A stretch of DNA of 21,550 bases from CAJQQY01 sp964352225 (GCA_964352225.1 CAYGRM010000073.1:1-21550), one strand, 5' to 3'. Numbered from the stretch's first letter, positions 8,201-15,410 are shown. Notes: a model not told the origin generated them from the letters alone. Translations and numbers: made by a program.

Positions 8201-8576
8201 ATATGAAGCAGTAGATTTAAAGCCAGCATTTGGAGAAAACTTTTATCGATTAAAAGTGAATCAAATAGATGGAAGTTATTTTTACTCAAATATTCGAAGA
8301 GTTAATTTTGAAATCAACTTTGATGAAGTAGTTGTTTTCCCAAATCCAACAAATGACCATATCTACATTGATATGAGAGATTTTGCTGGAAAATCGGGTA
8401 CGATTGAAATTTATAACAATTTAGGACAAAGGATGATGGAAAGAACTTATCAATCGTTCCCTTCTAATCCTGCAGAATTTGATGTAAATGACTTCACCAA
8501 TGGAATGTTTACCATTTCTATTAAAGTCGAAAATCATAGACGATTTACAAAAAAGTTTGTAGTGAGTAAATTGTAA
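2280..8576 (+). CDS. Giant T9SS-secreted mosaic adhesin with C-type lectin, HYR, F-type-lectin-like and Cys/Asp-repeat domains
   Basis: The 2098-residue protein starts with a signal peptide (MRNFYSLVLWLLFAISVQSQ). Domains in order: a 'WLGGSTDWGDPTNWS' cap and an Asn/Gly-rich beta-solenoid to about residue 330; a beta-sandwich ending in 'VTVTD'-like motifs (350-435); the first half of an HYR domain (441-481); two C-type lectin domains (486-620 and 627-760), each with an EPN motif (583-585 and 724-726) and a WTD motif; a Cys-rich 'YDSYGDGMCC' beta domain (766-866); the second half of the HYR domain (875-920); two intact HYR domains (about 932-1092); eleven 30-residue Cys/Asp repeats in three blocks alternating with three F-type-lectin-like domains (1096-1907); an FN3-like domain (about 1918-2012); and a type A T9SS sorting domain (about 2017-2098: 'VVVFPNPTNDHIYI' ... 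'KKFVVSKL'). It is probably a cell-surface or released glycan-binding adhesin; no catalytic domain is seen. The reading frame is open throughout. Its ligand is unknown. Confidence 0.92.
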   Translation: MRNFYSLVLWLLFAISVQSQTTTIWLGGSTDWGDPTNWSEGIPESGFTVTIPGTPPNGNNFPVFTGGPLIDFTIQSFGGNITFNTVVYNTGSIVNSGGGSVINNSIFINAGMVTFNNNDGTFLNNGTVDNYGTFNNAGTSILENPEGSVFNNYGNIDNFGTINNGGNLLNNGDLVSTSTVQNNGTITNNGFMDIAFGGTFTNSVGANFINSNGAFVEVNTAFTNGGTITSDGSWFIQVGSTLFDNSGSFTSNGRLDISGLLDNTGTLINSNEIFINDSGVLDNKNVLTNNGSISLSVCGQLIQNANNDIVGTILNDGTIYVLDGSVTVTSNLEFGSEFTDLSQRKVPDTKCRSGMLVFLDENGVGSIDINAVDKNSYGFCGATLVSRVLSQDSFTVADLGVNELTLTTTDNFGFSSSCTSFITVVDYFPPVVDVDDPEIDFACPEDITVTPPTGGTAAIASWIEPIATTNCTSGGSGVTGNGFPSCVNVYETLPGFNFIGEFNESKYFVSTSNNYNWSDANSLANNYGGHIVSISNASENEYVRSNLPSGGSTWLAYSDATNEGTWEWTTGETDTYTQWENGEPNEGTNGNYARLKGTNGNWTDRNGTSNQYYVVLEIDCYAGLNSCSSVNENIAGATYLGEYEGSKYFVTTSAQTWTAGKNFAENNGGHLVVIDSELENDFIQNNINPPSGSVWIGLNNVGTGSTFNWVTAEPVIYTNWQNGEPNGAPDNHGVRLRNDTGEWTDRNITDLYESVFEIPCNNSNSCEDVVLQLTFDNYPEDITWAINDATGITIASGGDYASTPDGSTINITNCLSDGCYDLIIYDSYGDGMCCAYGNGAWSLTNADGSILGSGGQFTYSESVNFCVIAGGGNTGNGQLSVQQITGGVNGTLFPLGENSVSYSVTDGCGNEEICSFTVTVLENPAEITITACPADITVETSPGSPSAQAIWSAPTATTDCFKPNTIIEQTIGDTSGSEFLIGTHNIAYSITDSCGNLASCSFNVIVNELVASLTLDECPVDQNIQVAVGETSGVATWNDPTGTSDCYQGAVQANQLAGLSSGSLFPLGVNQVVYVLTDECGNSSLCTFNITVSEECPATGTSCDDGNASTENDVEDGNCNCAGTPCPVAGTTCDDGDTSTENDIEDGNCNCLGTPCPTSGTTCDDGDTTTENDVEDGNCNCAGTPILCPDLGTTCDDGDATTENDVEDGNCNCVGTPCPVAGTSCDDGDATTENDIANGTCGCAGTPIVIGCVSTENLSLKPTASATQSSTQLGAEASRAIDGNTNGDFFGGNSVTLTNWETNAWWELDLGLVSNIESINIYNREDCCQQFLSNYYILISDAPFSSTNLNETLNQAGVSSFLQSDQAGLPSAIDIDVVGRFVRIQLVGTSFLGLTEVEVIGCIAGSGCAPAGTICDDGDATTENDVENGDCGCAGTPCPAAGTICDDGNASTENDIADGSCGCFGTPIGGGCSVTENLALNGTATESSSQLGADGTRAIDGNTNGDFFGGNSVSLTNWTTQPWIEVDLGQVGNIETVNVWNRTDCCNGFLKNYYILVSDVPFTSTNLTMTLAQSGVDGYFETVAAGLPSTILVNRTGRYVRIQLQGTSFLGLAELEIIGCIDGGGCPSVGTSCDDGDPSTENDVEDGDCGCAGTPCPTEGTTCNDGDENTVDDLEDGNCNCFGTPINCPDAGMLCDDGDASTENDVEDGNCGCSGTPCPIVGTSCDDGDASTENDVEDGFCNCAGTPISTGGCVTTSNLALTGTASQSNTLTAGGITGSASKAIDGNTNGVFFTGDPSTSSVSATNNENQAYWEVALDANYLIEQIDVYNRTDGVDQTNDIFVLVSDVPFTSTDLAGARAEAIWEENVSGLVGTPSTVLPNITGQYVRIQLENSGYLVLAEVEVIGCTDPTPTGFAIPHMMYFNAKKNGIHTDIDWLMARDIDVDYYEVEVSTDGQVFRWLTEVNAAQVNSPKQYEAVDLKPAFGENFYRLKVNQIDGSYFYSNIRRVNFEINFDEVVVFPNPTNDHIYIDMRDFAGKSGTIEIYNNLGQRMMERTYQSFPSNPAEFDVNDFTNGMFTISIKVENHRRFTKKFVVSKL
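2530..3170 (+). repeat. Asn/Gly-rich beta-solenoid repeats in the N-terminal region of the first adhesin
   Basis: Residues of about 84-297 are built of short degenerate units such as 'NNGTVDNYGTFNNAG', 'NNYGNIDNFGTINNGG' and 'NNGTITNNGFM', with Asn ladders every 6-8 residues. This pattern is typical of right-handed parallel beta-helices in secreted adhesins. At DNA level it appears as repeated AATAATGG-type words. Function is inferred from the pattern: a rigid stalk or scaffold next to the signal peptide. Confidence 0.7.
3735..4139 (+). other. C-type lectin-like domain 1 of the first adhesin
   Basis: Residues 486-620 follow the CTLD plan: 'SKYFVSTSNNYNWSDANSLANNYGGHIVSI', a central 'WLAYSDATNEGTWEWTTGE', the calcium/sugar motif EPN at 583-585 in 'QWENGEPNEG', and 'GNWTDRN' in the place of the usual WND motif, closing at Cys620. 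EPN is the mannose/GlcNAc-type signature in characterised C-type lectins; actual sugar binding here is inference. Confidence 0.8.
4158..4559 (+). other. C-type lectin-like domain 2 of the first adhesin
   Basis: Residues 627-760 repeat the plan of the preceding domain: 'SKYFVTTSAQTWTAGKNFAENNGGHLVVI', 'VWIGLNNVG', EPN at 724-726 in 'NWQNGEPNGAP', 'GEWTDRN', and a closing Cys760. Shared segments (GESK/EGSK, NGGH, NGEPN, WTDRN) point to tandem duplication within the gene. Confidence 0.8.
4575..4877 (+). other. Cys-rich beta domain (CUB-like position) of the first adhesin
   Basis: Residues 766-866 contain 'VVLQLTFDNYPEDITWAIND', 'GGDYAS', 'CLSDGCYDLIIYDSYGDGMCCAYGNGAWSL' motifs and a closing 'FCV'. 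I recognise this as a domain recurring in T9SS cargo proteins of Bacteroidota (the 'YDSYGDGxC' module), without a known ligand. It sits inside the interruption of the HYR domain, after the two lectin domains. Confidence 0.6.
5565..6020 (+). repeat. Cys/Asp repeat block 1 (five 90-bp units)
   Basis: Five units of 30 residues begin at 5565, 5655, 5745, 5841 and 5931; two extra residues (Ile-Leu) follow unit 3. In each unit Cys occupies positions 1, 8, 24 and 26, DDGD or DDGN positions 9-12, TEND positions 15-18, and GTP positions 28-30. The spacing is invariant. Four Cys per unit suggest two disulfides, and the acidic loops could bind calcium by analogy with thrombospondin type 3 repeats; both are inferences. 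I recall similar CDDGD...C.CxGTP units in other Bacteroidota secreted proteins, without an assigned function. Confidence 0.92.
6033..6485 (+). other. F-type-lectin-like (discoidin-fold) domain 1
   Basis: Residues 1252-1402 run from 'CVSTENLSLKPTASATQSS' through 'AIDGNTNGDFFGG', 'WWELDLG' and 'YNREDCCQQFLSNYYILIS' to 'GRFVRIQLVG...LTEVEVIGC'. This is the F5/8 type C / F-type lectin pattern including the vicinal Cys pair after R-x-D. Where F-type lectins have a His 27 residues before that Arg there is Leu, and the Arg/Lys five residues after the Asp is Phe. Confidence 0.75.
6501..6680 (+). repeat. Cys/Asp repeat block 2 (two 90-bp units)
   Basis: Two exact 30-residue units (start 6501 and 6591) with the same Cys 1/8/24/26 spacing separate F-type-lectin-like domains 1 and 2. 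The block begins six residues after the closing Cys of one domain and ends four residues before the opening Cys of the next. Confidence 0.92.
6693..7139 (+). other. F-type-lectin-like (discoidin-fold) domain 2
   Basis: Residues 1472-1620 closely resemble domain 1 ('AIDGNTNGDFFGGNSV', 'NRTDCCNGFLKNYYILVS', 'GRYVRIQLQGTSFLGLAELE'). The vicinal Cys pair is kept; the canonical His is again Leu and the second Arg/Lys is again Phe. The closeness to domain 1 indicates a duplication of the unit 'lectin-like domain plus Cys/Asp repeats'. Confidence 0.75.
7155..7520 (+). repeat. Cys/Asp repeat block 3 (four 90-bp units)
   Basis: Four 30-residue units start at 7155, 7245, 7341 and 7431, with two extra residues (Ile-Asn) after the second. 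The second unit is the most divergent (CNDGDENTVDD instead of CDDGDxxTEND) but keeps all four Cys. Confidence 0.92.
7536..8000 (+). other. F-type-lectin-like (discoidin-fold) domain 3, divergent
   Basis: Residues 1753-1907 keep 'AIDGNTNG', 'YWEVALD', 'VYNRTD', 'SDVPFTSTDL' and 'GQYVRIQLENSGYLVLAEVEVIGC', but the vicinal Cys pair of domains 1 and 2 is replaced by Gly-Val and the canonical ligand positions are Ala and Thr. It is the copy nearest the sorting domain and seems the oldest or least constrained of the three. Confidence 0.7.
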
Positions 8577-9293
8577 AATTCGAAGTTAACTCAAAAGAAG
8601 ATTTTGTGAAAAAAATCATAAAAAAGATTCTTATGTTCGGCAATATTAATCTTAAAAGTGCTGAACTAAAATTTTAAATAATCTAAAAATGGTATTTCTA
8701 CTCTGGTGGGAATACCATTTTTTTATCCAAAATTTGACTACTTTTAACCAAAATTAAAGAAGTCAAATTTTATCCTTTGATTAATGAATTTAATTTTATC
8801 TTTAATTTTATTTTTACGAAAAAAATGAAATCCTCCTTCATTTGGAAGAATAAGTTTATCTCTAAACACAAAATTGTTCATATATCATAGAACTTGTTTA
8901 AAGTTCGTTTTTAGGAGTTGAAAATTTTCAATTTTCGGTTTTGACGATTTAGAATTTGCAGTAATAACTATGGTTATTGCCGCTAAATATTATTAAGTCT
9001 AGCTCGAAAAATAGAATTTTTAAAGCCATAAATAGAAATTTAAACATGATTTTAATACCGTTTTCACCAAAAAAGAAATATACAATCAATTGAGATAGGT
9101 ATGGATTCTTAAGCAGAAATCGCTTAATTTTGTAGGTGACAGAATAGCTGAGACATTTTATTTTAACCTTTCTATTTAAGCGTTCCAGACCAATTTCAAA
9201 TACCTGATTATATAGCAAAGAATAATTTTCCGTTACTTTTTTTTTAAAGTTTTGGAAAACCAACTTTTGTCAGCATGTTAGATTATTACTGAA
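8577..9293. other. Intergenic region between the two giant adhesin genes
   Basis: About 717 A/T-rich bases. Besides the terminator at 8685-8724 it holds a small possible ORF (GTG at 8606 to a stop at 8677, 23 codons) and a 104-codon minus-strand ORF at 8949-9263 with low-complexity Phe/Leu/Lys-rich content; I support neither as a gene. AACTTTTG at 9262-9269, one mismatch from the -7 consensus TAnnTTTG, lies 25 bases before the second adhesin start and could be its promoter. Confidence 0.5.
8685..8724 (+). terminator. Rho-independent-like terminator of the first adhesin gene
   Basis: A 12-bp perfect stem (AAAAATGGTATT at 8685-8696 with AATACCATTTTT at 8711-8722, loop of 14 bases) ends in a T run, about 110 bases after the stop codon. 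The A run on the left could also make it act on the minus strand. It separates the two giant genes transcriptionally. Confidence 0.75.
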
Positions 9294-12200
9294 ATGACAC
9301 CCATGAACAAACAGCATTTAACCTATGTTCTCGTTATTCTATTTTTAACTTCCTTGGTTAAAGCTCAGTTTGCTATCAATTTATCAACGAAATCCATCTT
9401 ACCTTCATTTATTAAATCAACTAGCCTTGCTTGTAATGTTACCGCTGATGCAGGAAGCGATATATTAGTTTGTGATGATGATTTTCCCATTCTTTTAAAT
9501 GGTTCATTTTTAGGTAATGCTACAAATTATTATTGGTCTCCAAGCAGTAATCTAAGTGATTCAAGTATTTTGAATCCCTTAGCAAATGCTCCAGGTACCT
9601 ATACCTTGACGGTAGAATCTATTGATGATTTAAATTTAGTTATCAATGGTGATTTTGAAAACGGAGATGTTGGTTTTACCACAGATTACAGCACAGGTGC
9701 AGCTAATGTTGGGAATTATTTAATTTCGGATACTCCTCAAGATTATTTCAATTTATTTAGCGATTGCGAAGATCATACTACCGGCATGGGAAATATGATG
9801 ATTGTAGATGGCTCAGATTCACCTGACCAAAATATTTGGTGTCAAACCATTAACATTTCCCCAAATACAAATTATTATTTTTCACTTTGGGCAACTATGG
9901 TTGGAGGAACAAGTCCACCAGAGTTATTTTTCACAATTGACGGAAATGTAATTAGCGATACAATGTCAATTCCTTTAGATAATTGTTTATGGACAGAGTT
10001 GCCTCAATTATGGAACTCTGGATCAAGTACCTCAATTGAATTTTGTATTATTAATAACAATATATCTCCATTTGGAAATGACTTTGCAATAGATGATATT
10101 TTCGTTGCCCCAATTTGTGAAGTGACTGATGAGCTGGTAATTTCTATTTTGGAAGCAGAAGCAATCGCAGGGAACGTAACGCTCAATTGTATTGGTGATT
10201 GTGTGATCATTGATGGATCAAATTCTATTTCTGGACCAGCAATTACTCATGAGTGGATTTCTGTAACTGGTGGAACTATTCAAAATGGATCAACCTTAAC
10301 GCCCACCGTTTGCGATACCGGAGTTTATAAATTAATCATAACTAGCTTGGATGTTTCTACGGGATTGTATTGTTATGATTCTACTTTAGTAGTAGTTGAT
10401 CTAGCTACAATAAATCCTACTACTCCAGTTTTTACAAGGTTAGATACTATCTGCATGGGAGATATAATTAGTTATGAAGTTAGCTTACCAGATCCTAATA
10501 CGACAAGTTATGATTGGTATGTTACTAATGGATCAATATTAAGTGGGCAAGATTCAACAGTTGTTGAGATAGAATGGGATGGATCTGCTGGAGGCGAGAT
10601 TTGTGTTTCGGCAATTAATAGTTGTGCTACAAGTGATACGGTGTGTATGGATATATATATAAATTCCATCCCCTCAGAACCGATGGTTTCTGGCCCAACC
10701 AATATTTGTAACAGTACACTCACAAGTTATTCCACCCTCTTTTCTAGTAATATTTCAAATTATCAATGGACGACACCAGCGGGAACATTAATCCAGTCAG
10801 GGCAAGGAACTGATACGATTATGGTTGATTGGGGAAGCGTTCAAGGTGGTGATGTCTGTGTGTTTGTTGAAAATGAATGTGGGGCAGATTCAAGTTGTAT
10901 TTCAGTTGTTTTTGGCAGTATTCAAATCAATATAGATTCACTTAATCCTCTTTGCACAATGGATAGCAACGGTTGGATAAAGGTATCACCTCTGGCTGGA
11001 ACAGCTCCATTTAATTTTCTCTGGGATTCAGGAGAAACTACTGATAGTATTGGTGGCTTATCTGCTGGTATTTATGAAATTACGGTTTCAGATAGTGATG
11101 GTTGTTCAACCGAGGAAACCATAATCCTTCAAGATCCATTACCATTAAATCTCACTTTTTCAAATATAAATATTTCATGTCACTATGAATGTGATGGAAT
11201 TATTTCAGCTGAAATAACAGGAGGTACTGCTCCTTACGAATTTTTATGGGATAATAATTTAGGAACAAATGATTCTTTGATAAATGTCTGCCCAGGAACT
11301 TATAACATTACAATTACGGATGTACATGGATGTACTATTGAAGGTCAAACACAACTTGATAATCCACCTTTAATTTCAGCAACCATATCGAATGATACAA
11401 CAATCTGCCAAGGTGAAGCTGTAAATATTACTTTCCAATTTTCTGGAGTTGGTCCTTTTGAGGTAGAATTAAGTGATGGAGGAGTATATCCTAATTTAAT
11501 TGATGGGGAGGTGATTTCTATTTCTCCTTCGGCAAATGCAACTATTTCAATTGTAAGTCTTCAAGATCAAGGACAACCGAATTGTATAGCTAGTTCTAAT
11601 TCTATCATTGAAATTACGGTCAATGAAGGTCCAACATTGCCCATACTAACTGGTAGTGATTCGACTTGTCAAAATACTACTTTAACATATTGCATATCGA
11701 ATGTGACAACTGAAGATTCATTTAATTGGACAATTCCAATGGATGCTACGTTTACAGGACAAAATTCTGATTGTATTGAAATTGATTGGGGAATTTCTAA
11801 TGGTGGACAAGTTTGTGTTGAAGCTATTAATGAATGTGGAAGTATGCAGGAGTGTATGGAGGTTAGCGTTTTTGAAATTCCAACCTCAAATTTTTCTGTT
11901 GATCCAGTTATTTGTATTGATTCCACTTCTACCATTTTATATGTCGGAAGTGCAAGTGCAAATGCAACGTTCCATTGGGATTTTGATGGTGGAAATATTT
12001 CTACGGGAAGTGACTCGGGACCATTTGAAATAAATTGGACAACTGCTGGAAGTTATAACATTACACTTACGGTGGAGGAAAATGGATGCGTTTCGTCACA
12101 AACTTTCGAAACTGTTGTAGTAGAAAACCCGATACCAAGTCCAGTCATAAATTGCTCCTCGACAACAAGCTCAGTTACTTTTACTTGGAACGATGTAAAT

Positions 12201-15200
12201 GGTGCAACTAATTATCTAGTCAATGATTTGAGTGGAAATGGAGGAATGATTATAGGAAATTCCTACATGGTTTCAGGTCTTGCTAATGGGGAAGAAGTGA
12301 TTATTGAAGTTACTGCATTTGGAAATAATGCTTGTGGATCAACCTCCGTTCAAGCTTCCTGTACTGCTGATAATTGTCCTAGCATTGCTGTGATGATTGA
12401 ACATATAGATCCAATCTGTTTAACTCCAACTACACCTGCCTTGAATTTAATGGCAACTACTTCGGGAGGAACTAATATGGGAAACATGACTTGGAGTGGA
12501 AATGGAATTACAGATGCTGTCGCAGGTATTTTTGATCCAAATTTAGCCGGAGTAGGAGTGCACGATATTACCTTAGGTTACGAAGAAAATAATTGTTTTT
12601 ATTTGGATGTAGTGACCATTCAAATTTTTGAAACTCCAACAGCGAACTTTTCAACTACCGAGCAAATTTGTATAAATGAAAATTCCATAGTGAATTATTT
12701 AGGTTCTGGAAGTACAAGTGCTAATTATGATTGGGATTTTCAAGGGGGAACTATTTTGACAGGTACAGGTTCTGGGCCTTTCGAAATTAATTGGCCAGAC
12801 TCCGGGAATTATAACATTACACTTACGGTTGAAGAAAATGGTTGCACTTCATCTATTTTCTCTCAGAATGTTCAAGTTGATCAGGTATTGGTAACGCCTA
12901 ACATTACTTGTGTATCAACTACTCAGTCGATTGTTTTTTCTTGGGATAATATTGCTGGAGCAACAGATTATATAATAAATGAATTGTCGGGAGTCAATGG
13001 AGTACAAAATGGAAATGCTTTAGTTTATGAAAACTTAAGTCCAGGGCAAGAAGTGTCTTTAGAAGTTACAGCTGTGGGAAATACCATTTGTGGAAATACG
13101 ACTTCCACCGCAACTTGTTTTGCTAATGATTGTCCCAATATTGATTTAGTAATTTCACCTATTGATGATATTTGTTTGAATAATGCTTTTATAGAAATAC
13201 CATTGCAAGTAACCATTAATGGATCTGATGGAACAGGAGTTGGCACTTGGTCTGGGGGAGGTATTATGGATGAGGTTTTTGATCCTAACCTAGCTGGAAC
13301 AGGGCAGCACGAATTGATTTATTCTTTCAATGAATTACAATGTGATTTTTCAGCATCCATTTTTGTAAATGTTTTCGCTCAGCCGATTTCATCAGCAGGT
13401 GAAGATGGACATTTAGATTGTGAAGATACCTCAGTTGTTTTGGATGGAAGTAGTTCCACAGTTTTTGGAGACTTCTCTTGGACAACCAATGGGGGTAATT
13501 TTATTAATGGATTTAATACTTTAACTCCAGAAGTTAACGCACCAGGAGTTTATTATTTAAGTATTGAAAATTCAGGATGTACTTCCATTGACAGTATGGT
13601 AGTTACTCAAAATATTCTTTCCCCAATAGCTGATGCTGGAAATCAGCAAGACCTAACTTGTGACCAAACCTGCGTGACTCTAGGAGGAAATAACACTAGT
13701 CAAGGAACTAATTTTATTTATTCTTGGACGAGCCCCAATGGTTTTATTTCTTCTCAAATTTCGCCAGAAGTTTGTCAAGCTGGAGAGTATTTTCTGACGG
13801 TTATTGATACAACTAATAATTGTATCTCTGGAATGTCAAGTGTAATGATTTTAGAAAACAATACTCCTCCAATTGCTCAAATAGAAGCTTTTGGAAATTT
13901 AGATTGTGCCAATACTTCTTTGGTTTTAGATGGGAGTAATTCTTCCCTTGGAAATCAAATTGAATATCAATGGTTTAATAACGATGGAGAAATTTTAGGG
14001 GAAACTAATATTTCTTTAGAAGCAACAGAGCAAGGAAATTACTATTTACAAGTTTATGATAATCTGACGGGGTGCTTTTCATTTGATTCGATTTTCCTAA
14101 ATGATAACACTTTATATCCCACCGCAGAAATTTCCATTCCAGAGATTTTGAACTGTACCAATACTGAAGTAGTATTAGATGCTAGTAATTCTTCTAGCTC
14201 ATCGTCAATCATTTATAATTGGTTTACCACAACAACAAACGGAATTCAATCTGGAGAGCATACTAATCAAGCCCTCGTCAACCAACCCGGTCTTTATGAG
14301 ATCATTGTTTTAGATACTTTGAATGGTTGTGAAACTTCAGCGACTATCACCGTATTTCAAAATATCATTGTTCCAAATGCTGATGCTGGATTCGATATTG
14401 AATTAGAGTGTAACGAAACTCAAGCAATGCTTGGAAGTGAAAATACAAGTTCAGGCTCTAATTTCGAATACGAATGGACTGCCTCTAATCCCAATGTTAC
14501 GATCAATTCACCAAGTGATTTAAATCCAATGGTCGATGGTTTAGGAATCTATAATTTATTGGTAACCAATTTAGAAAATGGCTGTACCGCATCAGATGAA
14601 ATGCAAGTTTCTCAAAGTCCAAATATTCCTCAGAACATTAATTTCGAAACGATAGAGTCTCCTTGTTACGGAGATAATCAGGGGGTGATTATGATTCCTT
14701 CGATTGATGGAGGAAGTCCTCCATATTTATATTCATTTAATGGTAATCCTTTTTCGAGCGAAAATATTTTCCATAATTTAGCTATTGGGGACTATGAAAT
14801 TATTATTCAAGATGTTAATGGATGCGAGTTGTCAACTATGGTAACTATGAGTCAACCTGATTCTTTAAGTATTGATTTGGGAGATAATATTTATTTAGAA
14901 CTTGGAGATAGTGTTATGCTAAATCCATCCATGACGGGGCTTTTTGATACCATCATTTGGGAGTCATCAGCGACCTTTACTAATTGTGAGATCTTCGAAA
15001 ATTGTTATAATCCGATTGTTACTCCAACTCAAACGACAAGTATGATGGCCACTTTAATAAACGAAGATGGTTGTATTGCAACGGATCAGGTAACTATTTT
15101 TGTTGAAAAAAATAGATACGTTTTTATTCCAAATGCATTTTCACCAGAAGGGTTTTCAGACAACCAAATCTTTATGATTTATGCTGGAAAAGGAGTGGAG

Positions 15201-15407
15201 CAAATAAATTCTTTTAAAGTATTTAGTAGGTGGGGAGAGCAATTATATGAAGCAAAAGATTTTTATCCAAATGATAAATCCTACGGATGGGATGGAAACT
15301 TTAAAGGAAAAAAAATGAACCCCGGTGTTTATGTTTATTTTGCAGAAGTTGAATTTTCAGATGGATTAAAAATAATTTACAAAGGAGATGTTACCTTGGT
15401 GCGATAA
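9294..15407 (+). CDS. Giant T9SS-secreted PKD/Ig/SprB-repeat surface protein with type B (gliding-motility-associated) sorting domain
   Basis: The 2037-residue protein has a signal peptide ending near 'LTSLVKAQ' (residue 25). Domains in order: an Ig/PKD-like module (49-110); a jelly-roll carbohydrate-binding-like domain opening 'VINGDFENGD' (about 116-275); Ig/PKD-like modules (285-548); two SprB repeats (around Cys554 and Cys629, to about 690) with 'GxAPxxFLWDxG', 'GxYxITxxDxxGC'; further Ig/PKD modules (693-862); a tandem 250-residue duplication (863-1363); five 80-residue repeats (1368-1776); a third SprB repeat (about 1785-1856); and a gliding-motility-associated C-terminal domain (about 1943-2037: 'VFIPNAFSPEG', 'VFSRWGEQLYEA', 'WDGNFKGKKMNPGVYVYF', 'KGDVTLVR'). 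It is probably exported by T9SS and held at the surface as a long filament-like adhesin, as for SprB-like proteins; a motility role is inference. A second in-frame ATG at 9303 may be the true start. Confidence 0.92.
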   Translation: MTPMNKQHLTYVLVILFLTSLVKAQFAINLSTKSILPSFIKSTSLACNVTADAGSDILVCDDDFPILLNGSFLGNATNYYWSPSSNLSDSSILNPLANAPGTYTLTVESIDDLNLVINGDFENGDVGFTTDYSTGAANVGNYLISDTPQDYFNLFSDCEDHTTGMGNMMIVDGSDSPDQNIWCQTINISPNTNYYFSLWATMVGGTSPPELFFTIDGNVISDTMSIPLDNCLWTELPQLWNSGSSTSIEFCIINNNISPFGNDFAIDDIFVAPICEVTDELVISILEAEAIAGNVTLNCIGDCVIIDGSNSISGPAITHEWISVTGGTIQNGSTLTPTVCDTGVYKLIITSLDVSTGLYCYDSTLVVVDLATINPTTPVFTRLDTICMGDIISYEVSLPDPNTTSYDWYVTNGSILSGQDSTVVEIEWDGSAGGEICVSAINSCATSDTVCMDIYINSIPSEPMVSGPTNICNSTLTSYSTLFSSNISNYQWTTPAGTLIQSGQGTDTIMVDWGSVQGGDVCVFVENECGADSSCISVVFGSIQINIDSLNPLCTMDSNGWIKVSPLAGTAPFNFLWDSGETTDSIGGLSAGIYEITVSDSDGCSTEETIILQDPLPLNLTFSNINISCHYECDGIISAEITGGTAPYEFLWDNNLGTNDSLINVCPGTYNITITDVHGCTIEGQTQLDNPPLISATISNDTTICQGEAVNITFQFSGVGPFEVELSDGGVYPNLIDGEVISISPSANATISIVSLQDQGQPNCIASSNSIIEITVNEGPTLPILTGSDSTCQNTTLTYCISNVTTEDSFNWTIPMDATFTGQNSDCIEIDWGISNGGQVCVEAINECGSMQECMEVSVFEIPTSNFSVDPVICIDSTSTILYVGSASANATFHWDFDGGNISTGSDSGPFEINWTTAGSYNITLTVEENGCVSSQTFETVVVENPIPSPVINCSSTTSSVTFTWNDVNGATNYLVNDLSGNGGMIIGNSYMVSGLANGEEVIIEVTAFGNNACGSTSVQASCTADNCPSIAVMIEHIDPICLTPTTPALNLMATTSGGTNMGNMTWSGNGITDAVAGIFDPNLAGVGVHDITLGYEENNCFYLDVVTIQIFETPTANFSTTEQICINENSIVNYLGSGSTSANYDWDFQGGTILTGTGSGPFEINWPDSGNYNITLTVEENGCTSSIFSQNVQVDQVLVTPNITCVSTTQSIVFSWDNIAGATDYIINELSGVNGVQNGNALVYENLSPGQEVSLEVTAVGNTICGNTTSTATCFANDCPNIDLVISPIDDICLNNAFIEIPLQVTINGSDGTGVGTWSGGGIMDEVFDPNLAGTGQHELIYSFNELQCDFSASIFVNVFAQPISSAGEDGHLDCEDTSVVLDGSSSTVFGDFSWTTNGGNFINGFNTLTPEVNAPGVYYLSIENSGCTSIDSMVVTQNILSPIADAGNQQDLTCDQTCVTLGGNNTSQGTNFIYSWTSPNGFISSQISPEVCQAGEYFLTVIDTTNNCISGMSSVMILENNTPPIAQIEAFGNLDCANTSLVLDGSNSSLGNQIEYQWFNNDGEILGETNISLEATEQGNYYLQVYDNLTGCFSFDSIFLNDNTLYPTAEISIPEILNCTNTEVVLDASNSSSSSSIIYNWFTTTTNGIQSGEHTNQALVNQPGLYEIIVLDTLNGCETSATITVFQNIIVPNADAGFDIELECNETQAMLGSENTSSGSNFEYEWTASNPNVTINSPSDLNPMVDGLGIYNLLVTNLENGCTASDEMQVSQSPNIPQNINFETIESPCYGDNQGVIMIPSIDGGSPPYLYSFNGNPFSSENIFHNLAIGDYEIIIQDVNGCELSTMVTMSQPDSLSIDLGDNIYLELGDSVMLNPSMTGLFDTIIWESSATFTNCEIFENCYNPIVTPTQTTSMMATLINEDGCIATDQVTIFVEKNRYVFIPNAFSPEGFSDNQIFMIYAGKGVEQINSFKVFSRWGEQLYEAKDFYPNDKSYGWDGNFKGKKMNPGVYVYFAEVEFSDGLKIIYKGDVTLVR
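11880..13382 (+). repeat. Tandem duplication of a 250-residue PKD-FN3-Ig module
   Basis: Copy 1 spans residues 863-1114 (11880-12635) and copy 2 residues 1115-1363 (12636-13382). Each runs: PKD domain ('NYDWDFQGGTI' / 'TFHWDFDGGNI', 'YNITLTVEENGC'), FN3-like domain ('VTFTWNDVNGATNYLVN' / 'IVFSWDNIAGATDYIIN'), then an Ig-like domain with 'WSGNGI...FDPNLAG' / 'WSGGGI...FDPNLAG'. A stretch encoding YNITLTV is nearly identical in DNA in both copies, so the duplication is real and not merely two members of one broad family. Confidence 0.85.
13392..14620 (+). repeat. Five tandem 78-85-residue PKD/Ig-like repeats
   Basis: Units begin near 13395, 13629, 13875, 14124 and 14379. Each starts with an AdaG-like segment followed by 'LDC' or 'LTC/LNC/LEC', then 'VLDGSxSS', a W residue in a 'YxW' motif, 'pGxYxLxV.D..NGC' and a closing hydrophobic strand leading to 'P.A'. 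The regular length and paired Cys suggest a rod of beta-sandwich domains with one disulfide each. Confidence 0.85.
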
Positions 15408-15410
15408 TAA

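Noticed and set aside
8606..8677. Small GTG-started ORF (23 codons) after the first adhesin stop
   Set aside because: Too short and Lys/Ile-rich to separate from chance in A/T-rich spacer DNA.
8949..9263. Minus-strand ORF of 104 codons between the giant genes
   Set aside because: Low-complexity Phe/Leu/Ile/Lys composition, no recognisable motif, no promoter or leader; A/T-rich DNA yields such ORFs by chance. A homologue in another genome would change this view.
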